A program made the position numbers and the translations under genes. The notes beneath the pieces are model-generated. The model was not told the DNA's origin, searched no databases, and worked only from the letters and a program-made list of their open reading frames with translations. A DNA stretch of 8,731 bases from an uncultured Faecalibacterium sp. (GTDB taxonomy: Bacteria; Bacillota; Clostridia; Oscillospirales; Ruminococcaceae). The DNA lies in the NCBI GenBank assembly GCA_934539245.1, contig CAKTCK010000061.1:1-8731 (forward strand), read 5' to 3'. This document shows positions 1-5,704 of this stretch, one piece after another. Within the stretch, counting starts at the first letter, position 1. Each line of letters opens with the position of its first letter.

Positions 1-1
1 T

Positions 2-18
2 GACATGAGATTCATGTC
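2..18. repeat. 17-bp inverted repeat upstream of the recombinase
   Basis: The arms GACATGA (2-8) and TCATGTC (12-18) are perfect reverse complements around the 3-base centre GAT. The repeat ends about 78 bases before the recombinase start codon. A symmetric site this close to a serine recombinase could be an operator for the recombinase gene or part of the element's end, and the sequence does not decide between these. The window starts one base before it, so what lies to its left is unknown. Confidence 0.5.
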
Positions 19-22
19 CAAA

Positions 23-53
23 CTCCGCACAGAGACACTTCTCCTGTGTGGAG
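23..53. repeat. 10-bp inverted repeat (potential leader hairpin) before the recombinase
   Basis: The arms CTCCGCACAG (23-32) and CTGTGTGGAG (44-53) pair along all 10 positions, with a single G-U wobble if transcribed on the plus strand, around an 11-base loop. No T-run follows, so it is not a standard terminator. It sits between the 2-18 palindrome and the ribosome-binding site at 83-88, so it may fold in the recombinase leader or be a protein-binding site. The pairing is directly visible; the function is unknown. Confidence 0.45.
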
Positions 54-96
54 ATACATATTCCGAACAAGATGATACGAACGGGAGGTGCTGGAA

Positions 97-1842
97 ATGG
101 CAGCAGAAAAGACTAAGGTCTACACATACACCCGTGTTTCAACTGCGATGCAGATCGATGGCTATTCGCTGGATGCACAGAAGGCACGCATGAAAGCCTA
201 TGCAGACTTCAACGACTACCAGATCGTCGGCGAATATGAGGATGCCGGCAAATCGGGCAAATCCATCGAAGGCCGTGCTTCCTTCTGCAAAATGATGGAT
301 GACATCAAATCCGGCAAGGATGGTGTTGACTATGTGCTGGTGTTCAAGCTTTCCCGGTTTGGCCGCAATGCTGCGGATGTGCTGTCCACCTTGCAGGTGA
401 TGCAGGATTTTGGTGTGAACCTGATCTGCGTAGAAGACGGCATCGACTCATCCAAAGACGCGGGCAAGCTGATGATCTCAGTGCTGTCTGCTGTCGCAGA
501 GATCGAGCGTGAGAACATCCGTGTCCAAACTATGGAAGGCCGCATCCAGAAAGCGCGGGAAGGCCGTTGGAACGGCGGCTTTGCACCTTATGGCTACCGT
601 TTGATTGATGGCAAGCTGGAAGTCAACGAAGAGGAAGCCCCTGCCATTCGGACGATCTTCGATCAGTATGTAAACACTGACATGGGTGCGACAGGGGTTG
701 CCAAGTATCTGGAAAACCATGGGATTTCTAAGATCCAGCGACAGAATGGAAAGAACCCCCTGTTTTCTTCCAGCACGATCCAGAAAATTTTGAAGAACCC
801 TGTCTACTGCGGAAAGATCGCCTTTGGACGTCGCAGAACGGAAAAGGTCAAGGGCACAAGAAACGAGTATAAACTGGTGGAACAGGACAGCTACCTACTG
901 GTGGACGGTCTGCATGAAGGTCTGGTGTCGGAAGAAGTCTGGCAGGCCGCACAGGTCAAGATGAAAGCTAATGCACAGAAGTATGAACTGGTAGCTCGTC
1001 CCAAAACAGACCGGGTGCATCTGCTGTCCAACATCGTGAAATGCCCGGTCTGCGGCGCGGGAATGTATGGCAATAAGTCCATCAAGAAGCGACCGGACGG
1101 GACAAAATACAAGGATTTCTATTATTACGGCTGCAAGCACCGCAATATGCAGCGGGGCTACAAGTGCGATTACCGCAAGCAAATTCAAGAGGAAGTGCTG
1201 GATGCGGCAGTTGCTGAAGTGGTGTCCAAGCTGGTCAGCAATCCCCGCTTTGCCGCTATGATGCAGGAAAAGATCAACATGAAGGTGGATACCACTGCCA
1301 TTGAGCAGGAGATCGCCGCCTATGAAAAGCAGCTGCGGCAGCACTACTCCACAAAATCCCGGCTTATGGAGGAGATCGACAGCCTTGACCCGGACGACCG
1401 CCACTTTATCGCCCGGAAATCCGACCTTGACGAGCGCCTTTATAAGATGTACGATAAAATCGAAGAGGTGGAAAATGGACTGATGGATGCCCGGGCAAAG
1501 AAGCAGACCATTGAAGCCGACAAAATCACAGGCGACAACATTTATAAGATCCTGATTTGCTTTGACAAGCTTTATGCCACCATGACCGAGGCAGAACGCC
1601 GCAGACTGGTGGAGATTTTGATCGATGAGGTGCAGATCTACCCGGAACGCCAGCCTAACGGACAGTGGCTGAAGTCCGTCCGGTTCAAGCTGCCCATCAT
1701 CGACCATGACCTTGAATTGAGTTTGGACAATCAGGATCGTGTCGAAACGGTATGCGCATTGTCAAGGGAGACGTCTGCCTTGACGAGATCGAAGAATGCA
1801 TCAAAAAAGCCTATGCCCGCAGGCAGAGAGCGAACAGTCTGA
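97..1842 (+). CDS. Large serine site-specific recombinase (integrase of a mobile element)
   Basis: Large serine recombinases cut and rejoin DNA through a serine-linked intermediate to integrate and excise phages and transposons. The ATG at 97 (581 residues) is chosen because GGGAGG at 83-88 lies 8 bases before it; the in-frame GTG at 88 overlaps that site. The N-terminal resolvase domain (about 7-150) has YTRVS with catalytic Ser15, the FKLSRFGRN motif with Arg87 and Arg90, and the AEIERENIR helix. A Recombinase domain follows (about 158-295, beginning GGFAPYGYRL), then a zinc ribbon with Cys316/Cys319 (CPVC) and Cys346/Cys357, and a coiled coil (about 397-472). This is the Tn4451 TnpX-like architecture. 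The C-terminus carries VETVCALSR (549-557), where close family members usually stop soon after; here about 24 Ser/Lys/Arg-rich residues follow. All catalytic residues seen are intact, so it is probably active. It appears to be the first gene of a small same-strand cluster. Confidence 0.95.
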   Translation: MAAEKTKVYTYTRVSTAMQIDGYSLDAQKARMKAYADFNDYQIVGEYEDAGKSGKSIEGRASFCKMMDDIKSGKDGVDYVLVFKLSRFGRNAADVLSTLQVMQDFGVNLICVEDGIDSSKDAGKLMISVLSAVAEIERENIRVQTMEGRIQKAREGRWNGGFAPYGYRLIDGKLEVNEEEAPAIRTIFDQYVNTDMGATGVAKYLENHGISKIQRQNGKNPLFSSSTIQKILKNPVYCGKIAFGRRRTEKVKGTRNEYKLVEQDSYLLVDGLHEGLVSEEVWQAAQVKMKANAQKYELVARPKTDRVHLLSNIVKCPVCGAGMYGNKSIKKRPDGTKYKDFYYYGCKHRNMQRGYKCDYRKQIQEEVLDAAVAEVVSKLVSNPRFAAMMQEKINMKVDTTAIEQEIAAYEKQLRQHYSTKSRLMEEIDSLDPDDRHFIARKSDLDERLYKMYDKIEEVENGLMDARAKKQTIEADKITGDNIYKILICFDKLYATMTEAERRRLVEILIDEVQIYPERQPNGQWLKSVRFKLPIIDHDLELSLDNQDRVETVCALSRETSALTRSKNASKKPMPAGRERTV

Positions 1843-1942
1843 AAAACGCGAAAAAATCAGATTCCTTTATGACCGCATATTGTTTGAAGAGAAAGGAATT
1901 TACGATGAAAAATTTGAAGGTCACAATTGGAAAGACGACTAA
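1796..1942 (+). CDS. Possible 48-residue small protein overlapping the recombinase end
   Basis: A frame different from both the recombinase and the zinc-ribbon gene is open from the ATG at 1796 to the TAA at 1940-1942. Its second half has ordinary protein-like composition, for example EKREKIRFLYDRILFEEKG followed by IYDEKFEGHNWKDD, charged and aromatic without low complexity. It overlaps the recombinase by 47 bases and runs 38 bases into the zinc-ribbon gene. No good ribosome-binding site precedes the ATG. It may be a real small protein, the surviving tail of a longer gene cut by integration, or chance. I recognise no family. Confidence is low. Confidence 0.25.
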   Translation: MHQKSLCPQAESEQSEKREKIRFLYDRILFEEKGIYDEKFEGHNWKDD

Positions 1943-2246
1943 GGTACGAAGCTTTGAGTCTTTGCCGGAAAAAGAGAAAACGGCACAGCATTTCAAAAGA
2001 GTGAATAAGATGGCGTGCCCGTGTTGCAATGGAACGATGTACCTCAAGGAGGATGTCTGGCATTGCTATGATTGTGCATATTGCATTACACAAAAAGATA
2101 TGCTAGAGGAATGCGTTTTCTGGTTCTGTGATGAGTGTGGACGCTTTATGAATGTGCAGCCGGGCTTTACCGATAAGACTGGTGCATGGAAATGTATTTC
2201 TTGTGGGTTTGTGAATGATGTAAGCAAAGAAAACGTGATAGATTGA
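1905..2246 (+). CDS. Double zinc-ribbon small protein (uncharacterised)
   Basis: The start is ATG 1905, preceded by AAAGGA (1892-1897) with a 7-base spacer, giving 113 residues. The frame is open upstream to 1752, but that stretch lies inside the recombinase gene and has no ribosome-binding site. The first 35 residues are basic and probably unstructured. Two four-cysteine zinc sites follow: Cys38/Cys41 with Cys54/Cys57, and Cys75/Cys78 (FCDEC) with Cys97/Cys100. Cys40, Cys60 and Cys70 are extra. The repeated pattern of a CxxC pair, 12-18 residues, then another CxxC pair is typical of rubredoxin-like zinc ribbons. There is no catalytic domain, signal peptide or membrane segment, so a DNA-, RNA- or protein-binding adaptor role is likely but unproven. 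The gene is AT-richer than the recombinase, and its stop is 17 bases from the start of the EcsC-like gene, so the two are probably co-transcribed. Similar short zinc-ribbon proteins are common in Clostridial accessory DNA. Confidence 0.75.
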   Translation: MKNLKVTIGKTTKVRSFESLPEKEKTAQHFKRVNKMACPCCNGTMYLKEDVWHCYDCAYCITQKDMLEECVFWFCDECGRFMNVQPGFTDKTGAWKCISCGFVNDVSKENVID

Positions 2247-2263
2247 GGGGGGAAAACAACAAA

Positions 2264-3274
2264 ATGTTAAAGATAAAAGACGCTGTCAATAAGGGTATAA
2301 ATTCTGTACAATCTGGCACGAAGAAGTTTAATGACACAGTTGCGCCTAAAATTGTAAAAGGTGTCGGGGATGCGGTTCAAAAAACAGGAGACACATTGAA
2401 CGCTGGGAAAACGGCGGTTTTAGATGCCGGTTCGACTGCCAAAGCGGCTCTTATGGAGCAAATGGATACAAATCATGATGGAAAAGTGGATATTGAAGAT
2501 ATTATCCTCCTTGGTTTAAAAACGCCGGGGGTCAGGGTTGAACGCAGTAAATTTTTAGCAAATGAATTTCGAATCCATTATGATGCCGAAACTATTGACA
2601 AGGCAATTAAAACAAATCCGGCTGCTGCAAACATCCCAATTGATGATATCAATAAGATTGCAGAAGCGGTTATTCAGCATGAACGGTATTTTGTATCAGG
2701 CATATCCGCTGCTCTTGGCGCGCCGGGCGGTGCAGCTATGGCAGCAACTATTCCAACGGATATTATTCAGTATTATGGATATACTCTTCGGGCTGCGCAG
2801 GAATTGATGTATCTGTATGGTTTCCCGGAAATTGTGTCGGCAGATGAAGAAGTGCAGATCGATACACCTACGATGAATACGTTGATTCTTGCAATGGGAG
2901 TGATGTTTGGCGTAGCGGGAGCTAATAATGCAATCAAGGCTATGGCAAAGGCGCTTGGTGTTGGTGTTGAAAAACAGCTGATGAAAAAGGCGCTTACAAA
3001 AGGAACGATTTATCCGATTGTAAAAAGCACTGCTAAGTGGTTTGGCGTCAAAATGACGAAAGAGGTCTTTTCGGGATTTTTCAAAAAAGCTATTCCCATT
3101 GCGGGAGGAGTTATTGGCGGTGGAATTACATACTTCTCCTTCAAGCCCTGCTGCGAGAGATTGAAAGAAAGCCTGATGGACACAAAGCTATCTAATCCGA
3201 ATCATAATGAAACGCAGGAAGAAACAGAAATATTTGAATCGATTGCCAGAGAAGTTGACGAACGATCCGAATAA
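2264..3274 (+). CDS. EcsC-family-like protein with EF-hand-like calcium loop
   Basis: The start is ATG 2264, 11 bases after the purine-rich site GAGGGGGG (2245-2252). The longer TTG start at 2243 would begin before that site, so it is rejected. The product has 336 residues. Residues 1-65 are amphipathic and Ala/Gly/Lys-rich with no signal peptide. Residues 68-79 form an EF-hand/dockerin-type loop with Asp68, Asn70, Asp72, Gly73, Asp76 and Asp79 in the metal-binding positions. The body (about 125-300) resembles EcsC-like proteins: a glycine-rich LGAPGGAAMAATIPTDIIQY segment (151-170), a hydrophobic helix at 205-222, a Lys-rich middle, and a second glycine-rich hairpin IPIAGGVIGGGITYFSFKP (277-295). 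These segments are hydrophobic enough for membrane association but are not clear transmembrane helices. The tail is acidic. EcsC proteins are poorly understood; the name comes from the third gene of the Bacillus Ecs transporter locus. There are no transporter genes here. The family call rests on remembered family features, not a search. Confidence 0.6.
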   Translation: MLKIKDAVNKGINSVQSGTKKFNDTVAPKIVKGVGDAVQKTGDTLNAGKTAVLDAGSTAKAALMEQMDTNHDGKVDIEDIILLGLKTPGVRVERSKFLANEFRIHYDAETIDKAIKTNPAAANIPIDDINKIAEAVIQHERYFVSGISAALGAPGGAAMAATIPTDIIQYYGYTLRAAQELMYLYGFPEIVSADEEVQIDTPTMNTLILAMGVMFGVAGANNAIKAMAKALGVGVEKQLMKKALTKGTIYPIVKSTAKWFGVKMTKEVFSGFFKKAIPIAGGVIGGGITYFSFKPCCERLKESLMDTKLSNPNHNETQEETEIFESIAREVDERSE

Positions 3275-3343
3275 TGCAGCGGGAAATAATACTGAACTGA
3301 TGCGTCAGCCCCGCCCGCACACCTTATAAACGGAGGAACACCG
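3275..3343. other. Candidate mobile-element / chromosome boundary
   Basis: These 69 bases separate the AT-rich EcsC-like gene from a GC-rich gene with a different codon style. The first 25 bases are still AT-rich, then the sequence turns GC-rich at about 3303. An imperfect 12-bp palindrome, CTGATGCGTCAG (3297-3308), lies exactly at the turn. Serine recombinases recombine at short imperfect palindromes, so this is a candidate junction, but without the other end or an empty site it cannot be shown. The GGAGG at 3332-3336 belongs to the next gene. I see no terminator for the EcsC-like gene. Confidence 0.3.
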
Positions 3344-3859
3344 ATGAACACAGATTGGAACAGCCCGCAGGGCGATTTTGACACCGCTGAAAAGCAGGGG
3401 GAGCTGCTGATGCTGCTCAGCCGACAGCAGGTCACCGTGCACACTTGGGACGACCCGGACTTTGATTACATGGAGGAGCAGGATCTGGCGCTGGTGGTGC
3501 AAAGCCCCACCGGCACAGAGAATCTGCTGATTGAGCTGTGCGGGGAGTTCTCGGTGTTTTTTGAAAAATGGCACGGCGAGTACGCCGCCACCGCTGAGGG
3601 CTACGTGCAGCTGCAACAGGACATCACCGCCATTCTGGACGGCAAGGCGGGCGCACTGAGCCTGTACACGGAGAACGGCTGGCAGGGCACGGTGCTGTGC
3701 ACCGAGCTGCCCGGCGCAGAGGACGCCGGAGCCGCTGCGGCGCTCAAGCGCTGTTGGCAGGCGGCAAAGCCGGATGCCGCCCTGCCTGCGGGCAGCCGGC
3801 TGGAGCTGGTGTGTTGGGACCCGGCACAGAACCGGAAATGCCAGCTCCCGGCGGAATAA
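3344..3859 (+). CDS. Hypothetical acidic cytoplasmic protein, 171 residues
   Basis: ATG 3344 has a strong GGAGG (3332-3336) with a 7-base spacer, and the gene ends in tandem stops TAA-TAG (3857-3862). It uses strongly GC-rich third positions like the genes to its right, which supports real coding and a chromosomal origin. I do not recognise a family. The protein is acidic, rich in Asp, Glu, Gln and Trp, and has no signal peptide or membrane helix. The pattern suggests a small alpha/beta fold: a first half with alternating strands (VTVHTWDDPDF, DLALVVQS, NLLIELCGEFSVFFEKWHGE), a helix with YVQLQQDITAIL, a strand pair GALSLYTENGWQGTVLC, an Ala-rich helix, and a final strand LELVCWD. It stands alone on the plus strand and ends at a strong terminator shared with the convergent phosphatase gene, so it is a single-gene transcript or the last of an upstream one. 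Confidence 0.75.
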   Translation: MNTDWNSPQGDFDTAEKQGELLMLLSRQQVTVHTWDDPDFDYMEEQDLALVVQSPTGTENLLIELCGEFSVFFEKWHGEYAATAEGYVQLQQDITAILDGKAGALSLYTENGWQGTVLCTELPGAEDAGAAAALKRCWQAAKPDAALPAGSRLELVCWDPAQNRKCQLPAE

Positions 3860-3865
3860 TAGAGC

Positions 3866-3904
3866 AAAAAGGTCTCTGCACAAAATGCGTGCAGAGACCT
3901 TTTT
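3866..3904. terminator. Bidirectional rho-independent terminator
   Basis: The stem AAAAAGGTCTCTGCAC (3866-3881) pairs perfectly over 16 bp with GTGCAGAGACCTTTTT (3889-3904) around a 7-base loop (3882-3888). The stem has an A-run on one side and a T-run on the other, so a U-tract follows the hairpin in both directions. It lies between the stop of the 171-residue gene (3859) and the stop of the convergent PAP2 gene (3906), and can serve both. Confidence 0.93.
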
Positions 3905-3905
3905 C

Positions 3906-4442
3906 TTATACGACTTGTTGCTTCTTTTTGCGATTCGCCATATAGTTCGCAAATGCAGAGGCCGCAGCGCCCAGAGCGATGCCCAGCACTGCGCCGCCGA
4001 GGACATCGGTGGGGAAGTGTACATAGAGGTACAGCCGGGTAAATGCGATAAAGGCTGCCAGCACCAGCGCGGGCGCGCCCAGCTTCCTGTTTTGCAGCCA
4101 GAGCGCGTAGGCAGCCGCCACTCCGGAGGCGGTGTGCCCGGAGGGGAAGGAGTGCCCATGCGGACGCGCCACCAGCATGGTGATAGAGGTGTTGAGATCG
4201 CAGGGGCGGGGGCGGGCGAACAGTGGCTTGAGGAAGAAGTGCCCCGCTGCCATATACAGCACCAGCGCCACCGCCATGGCAAAGCCCGCCTTACGGGTGC
4301 GCCGGAAGAGCAGAAGCAGCAGGGTGAACGCGATCCAGATCTCGCCGTGGGCACCGGCGTAATCAAAAAAGATGGAGATCGCGTTCATTACCGGGTTGCG
4401 GAACTGGTACAGCCAGTCCAGAAAAGCAAACTCAAAGGGCAT
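3906..4442 (-). CDS. PAP2-family integral membrane phosphatase
   Basis: This is a 178-residue member of the type-2 phosphatidic acid phosphatase / acid phosphatase superfamily. These enzymes remove a phosphate from lipid phosphates such as phosphatidic acid or undecaprenyl diphosphate through a phospho-histidine intermediate, facing the outer side of the membrane. All three signature motifs are visible: KX6RP (Lys72 to Arg79-Pro80), PSGH (Pro100-His103) and a variant of SRX5HX3D, TRLYLYVHFPTD, with Arg136, nucleophile His142 and Asp146. Hydrophobic segments at about 36-46, 53-70, 105-116, 124-138 and 147-166 fit the usual bundle, and the length is normal. The ATG at 4442 has AAGGAGG on the minus strand (4448-4454) five bases upstream. 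The motifs do not tell lipid phosphatase from undecaprenyl-diphosphate phosphatase. The gene is downstream of the sugar kinase on the same strand with a 92-base AT-rich gap, so it may have its own promoter. Confidence 0.92.
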   Translation of the reverse strand: MPFEFAFLDWLYQFRNPVMNAISIFFDYAGAHGEIWIAFTLLLLLFRRTRKAGFAMAVALVLYMAAGHFFLKPLFARPRPCDLNTSITMLVARPHGHSFPSGHTASGVAAAYALWLQNRKLGAPALVLAAFIAFTRLYLYVHFPTDVLGGAVLGIALGAAASAFANYMANRKKKQQVV

Positions 4443-4484
4443 GGAGTCCTCCTTTTGGGCGGTGAAAGAGCGGATTTTCTATAC

Positions 4485-4514
4485 AATATAGCATATAAAT
4501 ATTAAAAAATACAA
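4485..4514 (-). promoter_or_regulatory. Possible promoter for the PAP2 phosphatase gene
   Basis: On the minus strand the AT-rich gap between kinase and phosphatase holds TATATT (-10, plus-strand 4485-4490) preceded by TGC, an extended -10. TTGTAT lies 18 bases upstream as a weak -35 (4509-4514). The rest of the gap (4491-4534) is AT-rich and shows no hairpin terminator for the kinase gene, so read-through into the phosphatase gene is also possible. Confidence 0.35.
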
Positions 4515-4534
4515 AATGTGCGGTAAATTTGACC

Positions 4535-5521
4535 TCAAGGCAGGGAAAAATCGGCCTCCGGCTGTTCCATCTGTTCCAAGGTGGGGTAGCTGTCGATGGC
4601 ACCATGGTGCTGCACGCTGATAGCGCAGAAGCGGTTGGAAAAGGTCAGATACTCGGTCAGGCGCTTGCGGGAAAGCTTTGGCAGCTCGGCGGCGGTCACG
4701 CTGTCCCGCTGCAACTGCCACAGAAACGAGCCGATAAAGCCGTCCCCCGCGCCGGTGGTGTCCACCGCCGCCACTTTAGGGCTGCGGGCGCAGGAACTAG
4801 CGGTGCGGGTATAGGCGCGGGCACCCTTGCTGCCGCAGGTGTACAGTACCAGCTGCACATCGCCGGTAAACAGCCGGGGCAGCGCAGTTTCAATATCCTC
4901 GGTGCCGGTAAGGAAGGGCAGCTCCTCGTCCGAAAGCTTCAGGATATGGGTCAGGGGGAGAAACTGCCACACGGTCTGGCGCAGCTGCTCCCGGTCCGGC
5001 CAGAGGGGGAAGCGGAGATTGGGGTCAAAGCTGAGGATGGCTCCCGCCTCCCGCGCGGCAGTGATGGCGGCAAGATGGGCGTAGCGCATGGGGCTGTCCA
5101 CCAGCGAGACGCTGCAAAAATGCAGGGCAAAGGCCTGCGAGAACCAGCCCGGGTCGATTTGCTCCGGGGCGTACAGCAGGTCTGCGGAGGGCTTGCGGCA
5201 GAAGCTGAAAGTGCGCTGGCCGTTTTCCGCTAAGCTGACAAAGGCCAGCGCGGTGCTGGCTTTATTGGTAAATTCCAGATGGGAAAGCTCCACGCCGCAG
5301 GCCGCCAGCGCCCGGGCGATCTTGTGACCGAAGGGGTCGTCGCCCAGCTGGCTCAGCAGTGCACTGCGCCCGCCCAGCCGGGCAACGGCGGCGCAGACAT
5401 TGGCCGGGGCGCCGCCCACCAGGGGGCTGAAGGCGGGTACTTCGTCAAAGCTGCACCCCACCCGGGATGGGATCATATCGATCAGCGCTTCGCCGATGGA
5501 AAATAAGATCCTGTCGGACAT
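4535..5521 (-). CDS. PfkB-family carbohydrate kinase, probably fructokinase
   Basis: PfkB (ribokinase-fold) kinases transfer phosphate from ATP to a sugar in the cytoplasm; this one most resembles bacterial fructokinases (fructose to fructose-6-phosphate). The start is the ATG at 5521 (MSDRILFSIGEALIDM), 328 residues, because AAAGGAAG (5529-5536) lies just before it; the upstream ATG at 5542 has no ribosome-binding site. Motifs: the N-terminal SIGEALIDMIP strand; the sugar-binding PfkB signature LVGGAPANVCAAVARLGG (34-51); LGDDPFG (59-65), conserved in fructokinases; FDPNLR (165-170); KLSDEE (195-200); and the ATP-site signature DTTGAGDGFIGSFL (254-267) with catalytic Asp260. Length is normal and no key residue is missing. 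It is divergent from the MATE transporter gene, and a palindrome overlaps its likely promoter, suggesting sugar- or repressor-controlled expression. Substrate is inferred; 2-keto-3-deoxygluconate or another sugar cannot be excluded. Confidence 0.9.
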   Translation of the reverse strand: MSDRILFSIGEALIDMIPSRVGCSFDEVPAFSPLVGGAPANVCAAVARLGGRSALLSQLGDDPFGHKIARALAACGVELSHLEFTNKASTALAFVSLAENGQRTFSFCRKPSADLLYAPEQIDPGWFSQAFALHFCSVSLVDSPMRYAHLAAITAAREAGAILSFDPNLRFPLWPDREQLRQTVWQFLPLTHILKLSDEELPFLTGTEDIETALPRLFTGDVQLVLYTCGSKGARAYTRTASSCARSPKVAAVDTTGAGDGFIGSFLWQLQRDSVTAAELPKLSRKRLTEYLTFSNRFCAISVQHHGAIDSYPTLEQMEQPEADFSLP

Positions 5522-5566
5522 AGGGCTTCTTCCTTTCTGCATTCAGGTGTGCCGCAGGGTGCGACA

Positions 5567-5581
5567 GTGTACAGTATACAC
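5567..5581. promoter_or_regulatory. Operator-like 15-bp palindrome
   Basis: GTGTACAGTATACAC is symmetric around its central G, with six of the seven base pairs matching. It covers the predicted -10 of the kinase promoter, so a protein bound here would block transcription. It is flanked by two near-identical direct copies of CCGCAGGGnGC (5552-5562 and 5582-5592), 30 bases apart. The regulator is not known; its gene is not obviously in this window. Confidence 0.5.
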
Positions 5582-5601
5582 CCGCAGGGCGCTGTGCGCA
5601 A
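5573..5601 (-). promoter_or_regulatory. Likely promoter of the sugar kinase gene
   Basis: On the minus strand TTGCGC (-35, plus-strand 5596-5601) is 17 bases from TATACT (-10, plus-strand 5573-5578), which matches the TATAAT consensus at five of six positions. The -10 lies inside the palindrome at 5567-5581. The leader to the ATG at 5521 would be about 45 bases. The -35 is weak, which suits a regulated promoter. Confidence 0.5.
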
Positions 5602-5637
5602 CTGCTTCTTTTATACGGTAATGAGCGGGTTTTGCGG

Positions 5638-5666
5638 TTGACTTGCGGCGGCAGATATGCTACAAT
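5638..5666 (+). promoter_or_regulatory. Near-consensus sigma-A promoter of the MATE gene
   Basis: TTGACT (5638-5643) and TACAAT (5661-5666) are separated by exactly 17 bases, and TGC directly before the -10 makes it an extended -10. Each hexamer differs from consensus at one position. Transcription would start near 5673, leaving a leader of about 32 bases before the ATG at 5705. This rules out the in-frame ATG at 5657 as a start, since it lies upstream of the predicted transcription start. Confidence 0.8.
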
Positions 5667-5704
5667 TTCCAGACGTATGCAACAACAGAAAAAGGAAAAA
5701 GTGT

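Noticed and set aside
895..1707. Minus-strand open frame inside the recombinase gene
   Set aside because: It lies opposite well-conserved recombinase and zinc-ribbon domains and has no recognisable domain or start signal.
1752..1904. Longer start for the zinc-ribbon protein inside the recombinase gene
   Set aside because: There is no ribosome-binding site before 1752, while ATG 1905 has one at proper spacing and begins just before the conserved part.
3305..4366. Long minus-strand open frame covering the PAP2 gene and the 171-residue gene
   Set aside because: It runs through the strong terminator at 3866-3904 and out of frame with the PAP2 motifs; its composition is that of a GC-rich shadow frame.
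5588..5599. GCGC-TGT-GCGC short inverted repeat before the kinase gene
   Set aside because: The arms are only 4 bp in GC-rich DNA; this is expected by chance and no T-run follows.
5657..5704. Upstream ATG as start of the MATE protein
   Set aside because: It overlaps the extended -10 element and precedes the predicted transcription start; ATG 5705 has a ribosome-binding site.
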